Origin: Polaromonas sp.
GTDB taxonomy: Bacteria; Pseudomonadota; Gammaproteobacteria; Burkholderiales; Burkholderiaceae_C
NCBI RefSeq assembly: GCF_013817205.1
Contig: NZ_JACDDD010000007.1
Span: 18,739-82,738 of the forward strand
Direction of reading: 5' to 3'
DNA: 64,000 bases
The translations under genes and the position numbers were made by a program. Below, piece by piece: positions 19,165 through 27,591 of the stretch. Numbering within the stretch: position 1 is the first letter of the stretch; each line of letters begins with the position of its first letter. The notes beneath the pieces were generated by a model. It was not told the DNA's origin. It worked only from the letters and a program-made list of their open reading frames with translations, and did not search any database.

Positions 19165-21059
19165 GATTGCCCCTCTTTCGCGCCGCGCAGGCGCAGCAGC
19201 AGCTGTTTGGCAAAACCTGCGATGCCTTGCGGAAACAGCAGCACCAGAATCAGGATGATGGCCCCGAGCATGGCGCGCCAATAGTCGGTGTTGCGCGCCA
19301 CTGTGTCATGCAGCCAGGTGAAAGTAACGGCGCCGACAATCGGGCCCACCAGCGTCTGGACACCGCCCAGGAGAACCATGACCAGTCCGTCGATGGATTT
19401 GCCGACATGCAGACTTTCCGGGGAAATGCTTCCTTTGGAGAATGCATACAGCGCGCCCGCCAGTCCCGCGAAGGTGCCGGCGATGACAAAAGCCACCCAT
19501 TGGATGCGTTTGACGTCGATACCGATGGCGTCGGAGCGAAGCACCGAATCGCGCGCAGCACGCATGCCGTAGCCGAAAGGGGAATAAAGCATGCGATGCA
19601 TCAACAACACTGTGCCTGCGACCAGCGCGAGCGTCAGGTAGTAATACATCTTCTTGTCAGCCAGCCACTCCGACGGCCAGACACCGGTGAGCCCGTTGCT
19701 GCCACCGGTAAACGCATCCCACTGGTAGCAGATGGCCCAGGTGATCTGCGCAAACGCCAGGGTCAGCATGGCCAGGTACACACCCGAGAGGCGCACACAG
19801 AACCAGCCGTAAATGAGCGCACCGATGGCGGCCAGTGCAGGTGCGACGACCAGCGCCATCCCCATCGGCAGGTCCAGGCTGCGCACCAGCAGGGCGGCCC
19901 CGTAGGCCCCCAAGCCGAAATAGGCCGCGTGACCGAAGGAATGCATGCCGGCCGGGCCCATGATGAAATGCAGGCTGGCCGCAAACAGCACGGCCACCAG
20001 CAAATCAATCAGCAGAACCGTGACATAAGGCGACTGCGCGGTCAGCACAGGCATCAGGGCAAGCAGGGCCAGCAGGGCCGCGCCGCCCCAGGTGTAGAGG
20101 CGATCAGGCGGCCGCAGCGGCTCCTCGGCCGTTCCGGCATGGCGGCTGGGCGCCTGTGGCCGGCCGAACAATCCCCAGGGCCTGGCCACCAGAACCACGG
20201 CCATCACGAGGAACTCCACCACCAGCGTCAGTTTGGAAAATGAAATGCTGACGCCCCAGATTTCAATCAAGCCCAGCCAGATGCAGATCGCCTTCAGCTC
20301 GGCGATGAGCAGGGCAGCCACATAAGCGCCGGGAATCGACCCCATGCCACCGACCACCACCACGACAAAGGCGGCTCCGATGATGTGGAGATCCATGTCC
20401 AGGTTGGCCGGCTCACGCGGCAGCTGCAAGGCCCCGCCCAGCCCAGCCAGCAGCGCACCCAGGGCAAATACCGCTGTGAACAGCCAGGCCTGGTTGACTC
20501 CGAGCGCGCTGACCATCTCCCGGTCTTGTGTGGCAGCGCGCACCAGCGTGCCCCATCGGGTTTTGGTCAGCAGCAGCCAGAGCAGGCCAAGCACCACCGG
20601 ACCGGCAACGATCAGGAACAGGTCGTATGCGGGGAATTGCCGACCCAGGATGGCGACCGAGCCTGTCAGCCCGGGTGCCCGCGGGCCCAGCAACTCTTCA
20701 GGCCCCCAGAACCACAACACGCCGTCCTTGATGACCAGGCCCAGTGCAAATGTCGCCAGCAACTGGAACAGCTCGGGGGCGCGGTAAATCCTGCGCAGCA
20801 GCAGGACTTCCACCAGCGCACCGAGCACCCCTACCGCGAGCGCAGCAAGCAACAGGGCCGGCCAGAATCCGATGATCCCGCCAAGGTTGGCCACCAGGGA
20901 ATAGGCCACATAAATGCCGACCATGAAAAACGAGCCGTGTGCAAAGTTGACGATACGGGTGACACCGAAAATCAGCGACAGTCCTGCGGCCACCAGAAAC
21001 AGCGACGATGCTCCGGCCAAGCCATTAAGCAACTGGACGACAAAACCTGAAAAGCTCAT
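19161..21059 (-). CDS. Fused LivH-LivM type ABC permease
   Basis: At 632 aa this contains both inner-membrane subunits of an HAAT importer in one chain. The first half (about 1-295) is LivH-like with GLSLIFGVTRIVNFAHGSFFMVG and VVVVVGGMGSIPGA; a charged linker (PQAPSRHAGTAEEPLRPPDR) follows; the second half is LivM-like with GPAGMHSFGHAAYFGLGAYGAAL and LVMVLLGGVQTLVGP. Each half should hold eight or so helices. Fusion removes the need for separate livH and livM genes, and none are present here. It transports substrate delivered by the binding protein encoded just upstream. Linkage argues for nicotinate or a related aromatic acid. Confidence 0.9.
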   Translation of the reverse strand: MSFSGFVVQLLNGLAGASSLFLVAAGLSLIFGVTRIVNFAHGSFFMVGIYVAYSLVANLGGIIGFWPALLLAALAVGVLGALVEVLLLRRIYRAPELFQLLATFALGLVIKDGVLWFWGPEELLGPRAPGLTGSVAILGRQFPAYDLFLIVAGPVVLGLLWLLLTKTRWGTLVRAATQDREMVSALGVNQAWLFTAVFALGALLAGLGGALQLPREPANLDMDLHIIGAAFVVVVVGGMGSIPGAYVAALLIAELKAICIWLGLIEIWGVSISFSKLTLVVEFLVMAVVLVARPWGLFGRPQAPSRHAGTAEEPLRPPDRLYTWGGAALLALLALMPVLTAQSPYVTVLLIDLLVAVLFAASLHFIMGPAGMHSFGHAAYFGLGAYGAALLVRSLDLPMGMALVVAPALAAIGALIYGWFCVRLSGVYLAMLTLAFAQITWAICYQWDAFTGGSNGLTGVWPSEWLADKKMYYYLTLALVAGTVLLMHRMLYSPFGYGMRAARDSVLRSDAIGIDVKRIQWVAFVIAGTFAGLAGALYAFSKGSISPESLHVGKSIDGLVMVLLGGVQTLVGPIVGAVTFTWLHDTVARNTDYWRAMLGAIILILVLLFPQGIAGFAKQLLLRLRGAKEGQS

Positions 21060-21208
21060 GAGCTACCCTTTGTATGCGGGAGGAAAGCCACTGGCAGACG
21101 CTTGCGCAGGCCAACGGCCTGTTGCCAACACCCACCGCTTGCAAAGCCCGGCCGGCACCCGCGCGCATGGCACGGGACCGAACTGGGCTCGGCCGTACGC
21201 CAGCCTGC

Positions 21209-22414
21209 TTAATCGGCGGGACGCAGCTTCTTGACTTCTGCGGCCGTCGGCTGGAACTTCGCGCCATCCATGTAGCGGTAGTCGACCATCACGCCTTTGC
21301 CGCCATCGTTTTTTGTGCGCCCGACATAAGCGCCCATGGTGGACTGGTGGTCTTCGGTCCGGTAGACGACGGGGCCAAAAGGCGTGGTGACTTTCAGGCC
21401 GCGGAAGGCGGCAATCATTTTTTCCGTGTCAGTGGACTTGGCCTTCTTCATGCCCTCGGCCAGCGAGATGATGGCGCTGTACCCCACGACCGAACCGAGG
21501 CGTGGATAGTCCTTGTACTTGCCGTGGTAAGCGAGGAAAAAGGCCTTGTGCTCAGGCGTCTGGACACCGTACCACGGGTAGCCGGTCACAAGCCAGCCGT
21601 TGGGCGTCTCGTCTTTCAGCGGATCCAGGTACTCGGGCTCACCGGTCAGCAGGCTGACGACTTCCCGCCCCTGAAACAGCCCGCGCGTATTTCCCTCACG
21701 CACAAACTTGGAGAGGTCGGCGCCGAAAAGCACGTTGAAGATCGCATCTGGTTTGGCATCGGCCAGGGCCTGCACCACGCTGCCGGAGTCCACCTTCCCC
21801 AGCGGGGGCGCCTGTTCGGCCACAAACTCCACATCAGGCTGCGCCTCCTTGAGCAGCTTCTTGAAGCTGGCTGCGGCGGACTGGCCATACTCGTAGTTGG
21901 GATACACCACAGCCCAGCGCTTTTTCTTCATGGCCGCAGCATCGGGCACCAGCATGGCCACCTGCATGTAGGTCGAAGCGCGCAGGCGGAAGGTGTAGCG
22001 GTTGCCGTTTTGCCAGACGATCTTGTCGGTCAGCGGCTCTGCGGCGAGGAAGAAGAATTTTTTCTGCTTTGCGAAATCCGTCAGCGCCAGCCCGATGTGC
22101 GAGAGGAAGGAGCCCGTCAGGACATCCACCTTTTCACGTGAGACCAGCTCTTCAGCGGCCCGCACCGCATCGCCAGGGTTGGCATTGTCGTCGCGAACGA
22201 TCAGTTCGATTTTTTTGCCGTTGACGCCGCCGGCCGCATTGATTTCCTCAACCGCCAGCTCCATGCCTTTTTTGTAGGGTTCGAGGAAGGCGGGTTGCGC
22301 TTTGTAGCTGTTGATCTCGCCAATCTTGATGACCCCCTGCGCATGGGCCACCCCCATCGAGGCGACCAGACCCAGAACAGTCATGCTGCCCAGTATTTTG
22401 TATTGCATCTTCAT
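21209..22414 (-). CDS. ABC transporter periplasmic substrate-binding protein
   Basis: The 401-aa product starts with a signal peptide (MKMQYKILGSMTVLGLVASM, cleavage after AHA) and continues as a type I periplasmic binding protein of the leucine-binding family: IKIGEINSYKAQPAFLEPYKKGMELAVEEINAAGG, two lobes, and a hinge near YSAIISLAEGMKKA. It captures the solute outside the inner membrane for the fused permease. A 149-bp gap without a gene follows before the permease, a common site for a transcript-level-setting hairpin, though I could not define one. The gene upstream is AA_synth copy 1, 48 bp away. Confidence 0.88.
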   Translation of the reverse strand: MKMQYKILGSMTVLGLVASMGVAHAQGVIKIGEINSYKAQPAFLEPYKKGMELAVEEINAAGGVNGKKIELIVRDDNANPGDAVRAAEELVSREKVDVLTGSFLSHIGLALTDFAKQKKFFFLAAEPLTDKIVWQNGNRYTFRLRASTYMQVAMLVPDAAAMKKKRWAVVYPNYEYGQSAAASFKKLLKEAQPDVEFVAEQAPPLGKVDSGSVVQALADAKPDAIFNVLFGADLSKFVREGNTRGLFQGREVVSLLTGEPEYLDPLKDETPNGWLVTGYPWYGVQTPEHKAFFLAYHGKYKDYPRLGSVVGYSAIISLAEGMKKAKSTDTEKMIAAFRGLKVTTPFGPVVYRTEDHQSTMGAYVGRTKNDGGKGVMVDYRYMDGAKFQPTAAEVKKLRPAD

Positions 22415-22462
22415 AAGAACTCCTGCTTGTCGTGGACCGGAAAGGGTGGTGAAGCGGCCCGT

Positions 22463-23047
22463 CTAGCGGAGCCCGTCTTCACCCTGGATTTCGTGGAGCT
22501 GCAAGCCGCCCACGCGCGGCAAAGGTCGGCCGCTGTCTGTCACAACAACAGCGACCACAATCTCATTGGCCCGGGGCGCATCCGCCACACGGGCTTCCAT
22601 CGCATCGAAATGGCTGCGCACAAAAGCCGCGTCCTTGTGCCCAAGCGGCACATCAATCGCAGTGCCCAGTCCACCGCGCTTTTTACTTGAGGGCACCAGG
22701 GCCGCGCCTTTTTCGACAGCCAGACGCAGCGGCGCGCCCAGCTTGGGGTGCAGAATGGCCGCAGCATGCTCGATCTCGCCGGCCTCGCCAACAATGGCGG
22801 CCTTGCCGTAACTCTGTGCTTGGCCGGGGGCGATGCCCAGGGCCTGCACGCATTTCTGGCCCAGCAACGCACCCAGTTCTTCGCCGATGGCGATCAACTC
22901 GTCCAGGTTCTCCTGGTAAACGCCGGCAAACGGGTTGGCGATGACAGCCATGGCCAGCGCCCGGCGTGTCGGCGGATTGACCCGCTGGCCCATTTCCATG
23001 TGGGTTTCGTCGACCTGGACGATGATCTTGCGAATGTTTGCTGTCAT
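22463..23047 (-). CDS. AA_synth (DUF1185) family protein, copy 1
   Basis: This 194-aa cytoplasmic protein belongs to the family labelled amino acid synthesis (DUF1185), whose biochemical role is unsettled. Visible conserved features are ANPFAGVY near the N-terminus, SYGKAAIVGEAGEIEHAAAI in the middle, and the C-terminal FVRSHFDAMEARV...ANEIVV. The start at 23,047 matches the family's N-terminal length. It lies 34 bp after a paralogue of similar layout. Both sit between the 6-hydroxynicotinate reductase region and the transporter, so they are likely enzymes or scaffold proteins of the post-dearomatisation steps. That is inference from the operon, not from motifs. Confidence 0.75.
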   Translation of the reverse strand: MTANIRKIIVQVDETHMEMGQRVNPPTRRALAMAVIANPFAGVYQENLDELIAIGEELGALLGQKCVQALGIAPGQAQSYGKAAIVGEAGEIEHAAAILHPKLGAPLRLAVEKGAALVPSSKKRGGLGTAIDVPLGHKDAAFVRSHFDAMEARVADAPRANEIVVAVVVTDSGRPLPRVGGLQLHEIQGEDGLR

Positions 23048-23081
23048 GTGTTTTCCTTGTACATCTTGCGGCGCCGCCGCT

Positions 23082-23723
23082 TCAGCGCAGGCCGTCCCAC
23101 TTGCTGATTGCGCCCGCAGCGAGGCCGCCAACCCGGGCGTGGACGCGCGGGCCGGTGCTCATCGCCAGGATAAAAACGATTTCATCAGCCAGCGGTGCAC
23201 CTGGAACGCGGACTTCGATGGCGTCAAAATGGCTGCGCACGTAGGCGGCATTGATGTGGGTCATGGGCACGTCCAGCGCCGCCCCGGGGCCGCCCACCTT
23301 TTTGGTCGAAGGCACGATGGACAGGGCATTGCCAGGGCGGCCGGATTTCCCCTCGCCCTGCCCCTTGGCATAGGCAGCGGCATCGCCCTTCCAGCCCAGC
23401 AGCTCACGCATGGCGTAGCCTCCCGGTACATGCCACAGCGCGCCGTGTTCGAGTTCACCGGCGGCACCAATGATGGCCCCTTTGCCGTAGCCCTCGATGC
23501 GTTCGGTGGGCACATCCATGGCCGCGAGCAGCTTGCGCGCCATCGCCAGCCCAACCGGATCCAGCGCCGCCATCATCGGCAGGATCTCGGGCTCATAACG
23601 ACCGGCAAAGGGATTGGTCAGCACCACACCGACCGCACCGCGCAGCAGGGGCAGGGCAGCCACCGGCCCGAATTCGTGCCGGATCTGCTCCACGTGCGTG
23701 AAGATGCGTCGTATTTCAATCAT
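23082..23723 (-). CDS. AA_synth (DUF1185) family protein, copy 2
   Basis: The 213-aa protein is a divergent paralogue of the neighbouring gene. It repeats the same landmarks in order: LTNPFAGRYEPEI, GYGKGAIIGAAGELEHGAL, and the C-terminal YVRSHFDAIEVRVPGAPLADEIVF. An insert GDAAYAKGQGEGKSGRPGNAL is absent from copy 1. Two paralogues in tandem suggest a heteromeric enzyme with unequal subunits, a pattern that could be tested. The start at 23,723 is the first Met consistent with the family; the upstream extension would overlap the UPF0280 gene start region poorly. Function is unknown. Confidence 0.75.
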   Translation of the reverse strand: MIEIRRIFTHVEQIRHEFGPVAALPLLRGAVGVVLTNPFAGRYEPEILPMMAALDPVGLAMARKLLAAMDVPTERIEGYGKGAIIGAAGELEHGALWHVPGGYAMRELLGWKGDAAAYAKGQGEGKSGRPGNALSIVPSTKKVGGPGAALDVPMTHINAAYVRSHFDAIEVRVPGAPLADEIVFILAMSTGPRVHARVGGLAAGAISKWDGLR

Positions 23724-23745
23724 CGCTGTGTGCCCATCTGTTTCA

Positions 23746-24654
23746 TTAAGCAAATACCGAACCAAGTTGCTGGCTGCTGCAGTGATTTTCTGGTGTTCCC
23801 ATGGCCGCAGTATCGGTGCTGGCAATCTGATTCTGACAAATCAGCACAGCCGACCAGATCAGACCGGCTGCGCGCAGCGTCTGCGCACGCTTGAGACCCG
23901 CGCGCAAGGCCTGCTGCACCAGCACCGGCTCCAGTGGTGGAACCTCTACCGTGACCAGCAAGTCACCCAGGTCGGAGTCGTCCTTCAACTGACACGCTGG
24001 ACGGCGCTGGATTCGGGGATCAGCCAGGTTGACGGCATTGGCAATGACAGTGGCGGCCGCGTCGGCTTCAGACGCCGTGCCGGCCAGCACCGTCACGCTG
24101 TCGGCAATGCCCAGTGAGAAGCTCCTACCACGCCAGCCGCTGGTGGCCACACCGCGCACCGGCAGCTGGTTGGAAATTTCAAACTGTCCATCCGTACAGA
24201 TGCCGCCGCGCAACTCGTCGACATCCAGTCGCGCCAGATCGGCATACAGGCCGACCCGCACCGATTGCGAAGGTGCCAAGTGCAGCGCAATGTCTCCGCC
24301 GTTGTTGACCCAGGCCCGCGCCACGCCGGCGGTGCAATAGCAGGCTATCAGTTCCTGCGCCACGGCGCCGGCCACCGCAGCCATCGGAGTGATGAAACTG
24401 TTCTTGTACGGCTGGCAGGCTCGCCACATGCGTCGCGCAACCGGGCCGCGTAGTGGACAGCCGCCCTGCACCGGAAGCCGAAGGAGCGGAAGTTCTTCCA
24501 CGAGCTCGCCCAGAATGCCGCGAAAACGCAGCCACGCATCTTCATGGGCTTCTTCTACGGACGCAGGGGCTCCACTGGCACCAAGCACCACATCCATAGG
24601 ACCGTGCTGCAGATGCCAGCGGCCATCAGGCAAACGTGTGCGTTGGGCGTCCAT
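23746..24654 (-). CDS. UPF0280 family protein
   Basis: The 302-aa protein resembles UPF0280 (ApbE-superfamily-like) proteins. Visible are MDAQRTRLPDGRWHLQHGPMDVVL at the start, a GPVARRMWRACQPYKNSFITPMAAVAGAVAQEL stretch typical of the family's active cleft, and WVNNGGDIALHL, which recalls the ApbE/FMN-binding fold. ApbE itself flavinylates proteins, but UPF0280 members have no settled activity. The gene starts nine bases beyond the end of the 6-hydroxynicotinate reductase gene, so they are certainly co-transcribed. In this context it may act on a ring-opening intermediate or help mature the flavin/Fe-S reductase. Both ideas are inference. Confidence 0.75.
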   Translation of the reverse strand: MDAQRTRLPDGRWHLQHGPMDVVLGASGAPASVEEAHEDAWLRFRGILGELVEELPLLRLPVQGGCPLRGPVARRMWRACQPYKNSFITPMAAVAGAVAQELIACYCTAGVARAWVNNGGDIALHLAPSQSVRVGLYADLARLDVDELRGGICTDGQFEISNQLPVRGVATSGWRGRSFSLGIADSVTVLAGTASEADAAATVIANAVNLADPRIQRRPACQLKDDSDLGDLLVTVEVPPLEPVLVQQALRAGLKRAQTLRAAGLIWSAVLICQNQIASTDTAAMGTPENHCSSQQLGSVFA

Positions 24655-24662
24655 GCGGATCA

Positions 24663-26279
24663 CTAACCGAGGAGGGGTTGACGCGCCAGCGGCCAGGGGT
24701 TGGCGGCAGGCCGTGCTGACCACTGCAGTGACGATGGCGCGCCTTCGTTGTGCCAGGCACCGCGGGACAAGGCCTCTTCCAGCGTGCGCACATGATCCAT
24801 GTGACCACCCAGCGCGCGGTAGTCCTCCAGCTTCATGCTGAATTCGATTGGCGCGACCACGGCCGGCGTGGGTACGGTGCCAAAACTGTTGTCCGGCATG
24901 CGCATGACATCGACCATGATGGTGATGCCTCCGCCCGGCCAGACATAGGCCGGCGCGCCGCCGCAGGTGACATTGACCAGCGCACTCTTGATGGCCCGCG
25001 TCAGCAGCACCGGATTTTCTGTCACGCCCGCGCGCAGGCTGCCGCCCGCGCCACCGAGGAACAGCACGGTGGACAGCGAAGGCTCGCAGTTTTCACCGAT
25101 ACGCTCGACGACCAGTCGAACCTCGTCAGGCATGTCCTGCTCGACGGGCACCAGCTCTTCATTGAGCACATACCAGTTCGCATGCTCGCCGGTGGTGGAC
25201 GTCATCAGCAGGCGCAGGCCGGGCCAGGCGCCATCGGTGTCCCAGCCCTCGATGATCGACAAGGGATCGGCAATGTCGGTGCCGCCCCAGCCGGTTCCCG
25301 GATTGGCCACCTGAAAGTAGCGGCCTGGTGTCGATTTGCGGCCACGCATCCGGATGCCCGAGGCGCGCATGTCCAGGCAGCGGCCCGCCTGATGCTCGGT
25401 CAGCACGCCCGTGATGTGATCGTCCACCACCACCACTTCGTCGGCTTTGCCGAACAGCTGTTTCGCAAAAATGCCTATGGTGGCGGAGCCGCAACCCACA
25501 CGCATGCGTTGCTCCTCGACCCCGTTGACGATGGGCGCGCGGCCAGCCTGGATGACGATCTGCGAGCCCCCGTCAATGGTGAACTCCACCGCCTTCTTGT
25601 TGCCCAGCGATTGCATCATGTCCATGGTGACGCGGCCTTCCTTCTTGCTGCCGCCGGTCAGGTGGTGCACACCCCCCAGTGACAGCATCTGCGAGCCGTA
25701 TTCCGCCGTCGTCACATGGCCGACCACCTCGCCCTTGCAGCGCACATTGGCCTGTTCGGCACCCAGGAACCGGTCGGTGTCTATCTTCACCTTGAGGCTG
25801 CAGTAGCTGAAGATGCCTTCGGTCACCACCGTGACCATGTCGACGCCGTCCACCTTCGAGCACACGATAAAGGGCGCGGGCTTGTAGTCGGGGTAGGTGG
25901 TGGAGGAGCCGACCCCTGTCACAAACACCTCGTCCGCCAGCAACAGATCGCCGCTCCATGATGACGGGGCGGGCTGAATTTCGGGGCCATTAGCAAGCGC
26001 CGGCCGGCCGGCGAAGGCCACCACCTTGGCTTCGGTTTTCAACAGACTGCGGCGCAGCAACAACACCGGATCGGTACGGACCAGGGCGCCGCCGCTGTTG
26101 GCGTAGCGATCACAGGCACCGGTGCGGCCATCGGAAATCTGGCACAACACCGGGCAGGCGTTGCACTCGACTTTTTCACCGTTCATGCGCTCGTTGCGCG
26201 GCCTGGCCTTTTCCAGCACCTGTGCAAAGGCCGGCGCATCCATGCCCGGCAGGCCATCCGTCTTGGTATGTTCCGTCAT
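24663..26279 (-). CDS. hnr: 6-hydroxynicotinate reductase
   Basis: This 538-aa protein resembles the 6-hydroxynicotinate reductase of the Eubacterium barkeri nicotinate pathway, which reduces 6-hydroxynicotinate to 1,4,5,6-tetrahydro-6-oxonicotinate. Near the N-terminus Cys39, Cys42, Cys46 and Cys56 form a C-x2-C-x3-C-x9-C set suited to an iron-sulfur cluster. Gly-rich stretches such as VWPGGGITIMVDVMRMPDN lie near the C-terminus. GAGGCG lies nine bases before the ATG at 26,279; a start 33 bp upstream is less supported. It heads the ten-gene operon and diverges from a ferredoxin-NADP reductase gene that could supply electrons. Functional naming rests on family recall and on the nicAB and enamidase neighbours. 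Confidence 0.82.
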   Translation of the reverse strand: MTEHTKTDGLPGMDAPAFAQVLEKARPRNERMNGEKVECNACPVLCQISDGRTGACDRYANSGGALVRTDPVLLLRRSLLKTEAKVVAFAGRPALANGPEIQPAPSSWSGDLLLADEVFVTGVGSSTTYPDYKPAPFIVCSKVDGVDMVTVVTEGIFSYCSLKVKIDTDRFLGAEQANVRCKGEVVGHVTTAEYGSQMLSLGGVHHLTGGSKKEGRVTMDMMQSLGNKKAVEFTIDGGSQIVIQAGRAPIVNGVEEQRMRVGCGSATIGIFAKQLFGKADEVVVVDDHITGVLTEHQAGRCLDMRASGIRMRGRKSTPGRYFQVANPGTGWGGTDIADPLSIIEGWDTDGAWPGLRLLMTSTTGEHANWYVLNEELVPVEQDMPDEVRLVVERIGENCEPSLSTVLFLGGAGGSLRAGVTENPVLLTRAIKSALVNVTCGGAPAYVWPGGGITIMVDVMRMPDNSFGTVPTPAVVAPIEFSMKLEDYRALGGHMDHVRTLEEALSRGAWHNEGAPSSLQWSARPAANPWPLARQPLLG

Positions 26280-26352
26280 CGTGTTCGCCTCTTGTCGCGT
26301 CAGACTCGCCATCGTGGTGCATCAACACCAATGTAGTGCGCGCTTAATTTAA

Positions 26353-26484
26353 ATGTTGTATTTGCTACATTTGAAGTCAATGTAGCGCAGGGAAATTTGC
26401 AAAGCAATAGTATTTGCACGCTTGCCTGAATATTTATTTCAATGATGTTGCAATCACTTAATTTTCATGTTGCATTTGCTACAT
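26353..26484. promoter_or_regulatory. Paired 18-bp operator-like repeats in the hnr-fpr divergent region
   Basis: Two nearly identical 18-mers of form ATGTTGYATTTGCTACAT occur at 26,353-26,370 and 26,467-26,484, differing at one base. Each is an imperfect palindrome with ATGT and ACAT ends, as expected for a TetR-type site. A degenerate third element (ATGTTGCA) lies near 26,445. The region 26,280-26,763 has no gene, is unusually A+T-rich for the window and separates the two operons, so these are probably binding sites controlling both. The TetR gene two positions downstream is the obvious candidate. Confidence 0.6.
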
Positions 26485-26763
26485 CAATATGGCACATTTG
26501 CATCTGCCCGGCCGTTGTCGCTGCCGGCCGCACCGCTAAAAGGACCCACGTGACCCCTGTCATGACCGCCTCCTGCATCCACCCCAAATACCCGGATGGT
26601 GTCGACTCCGGCACTCTCCTGAAACCCGGCATCCGACCGCTGCGGGCCGCTACCCTTGTCGCAGAGGCGGCACAATGGCGGGGTAAACCCGGCAAGCGGA
26701 GGGTCCTGGATCCCGCGCTGCCGGCTCATCACAACTGATTGCAACTTTCCAACCTTCATCACC

Positions 26764-27537
26764 ATGAGCGCCTTCAACGAAGAAACCGTCTTGTCCGTCC
26801 ACCACTGGACCGACAAGCTGTTCACGTTCACCACCACCCGCGACACTTCGCTGCGCTTTAGCAACGGCCACTTCACCATGATCGGTCTGCGCGTCAATGA
26901 CAAGCCCCTGCTGCGCGCCTACAGCATCGTCAGTCCCAATCACGAGGAACACCTGGAGTTCCTCAGCATCAAGGTGCCCGACGGCCCGCTGACCTCCCGC
27001 CTGCAGCACATTCAGGTCGGCGACAAGATCATCGTCGGGCGCAAACCCACCGGCACACTAGTGATCGACTACCTGCTGCCCGGCAAACGGCTGTACCTGC
27101 TGTCTACCGGGACTGGCCTGGCGCCCTTCATGAGCATCATCCGCGACCCGGAAACCTACGAGCGTTTCGAGCAGGTGGTGCTGGTCCACGGTGTGCGCCA
27201 AGCTGACGAGCTGGCCTACCACGACTTGGTGGTGGAGCACCTGCCCCAGCATGAGTTTTTGGGTGAGCTGATTTCAAAACAGCTGCTTTATTACCCCACG
27301 GTCACGCGCGAAAGCTACCGCAACATGGGCAGGGTCACCGACTTGATGGAAAGCGGCAAGATGTTTGAAGACCTGAAACTGCCGGCGCTGGACTCGGGCA
27401 GCGACCGTGTGATGATTTGCGGCAGTCCGGCCATGCTGAAGGACCTGAAACACATGCTGGAGAAAAAAGGTTTCCATGAGGGCAACACTTCCAAACCCGG
27501 CGACTTCGTCATTGAACGAGCTTTCGCAGATCAGTGA
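26764..27537 (+). CDS. fpr: Ferredoxin-NADP(+) reductase
   Basis: The 257-aa flavoprotein has the FNR fold: FAD-binding RAYSIVSP near residues 60-67, an NAD(P)-binding LLSTGTGLAPFMSIIRD region, and VMICGSPAMLKDLKHMLEKKG at the C-terminal half with the terminal VIERAFADQ typical of bacterial Fpr. It exchanges electrons between NADPH and ferredoxin or flavodoxin. Many betaproteobacteria carry one such gene as housekeeping. Here it is divergent from 6-hydroxynicotinate reductase and leads an operon with the TetR regulator and the enamidase-like gene, which suggests it feeds electrons to that reductase. No ferredoxin gene is in the window. Confidence 0.9.
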   Translation: MSAFNEETVLSVHHWTDKLFTFTTTRDTSLRFSNGHFTMIGLRVNDKPLLRAYSIVSPNHEEHLEFLSIKVPDGPLTSRLQHIQVGDKIIVGRKPTGTLVIDYLLPGKRLYLLSTGTGLAPFMSIIRDPETYERFEQVVLVHGVRQADELAYHDLVVEHLPQHEFLGELISKQLLYYPTVTRESYRNMGRVTDLMESGKMFEDLKLPALDSGSDRVMICGSPAMLKDLKHMLEKKGFHEGNTSKPGDFVIERAFADQ

Positions 27538-27591
27538 CTATGGCCCCAACGCTCGTCGCTACTTGTGCCTTCGGCGTTTTTAGCTGACACC

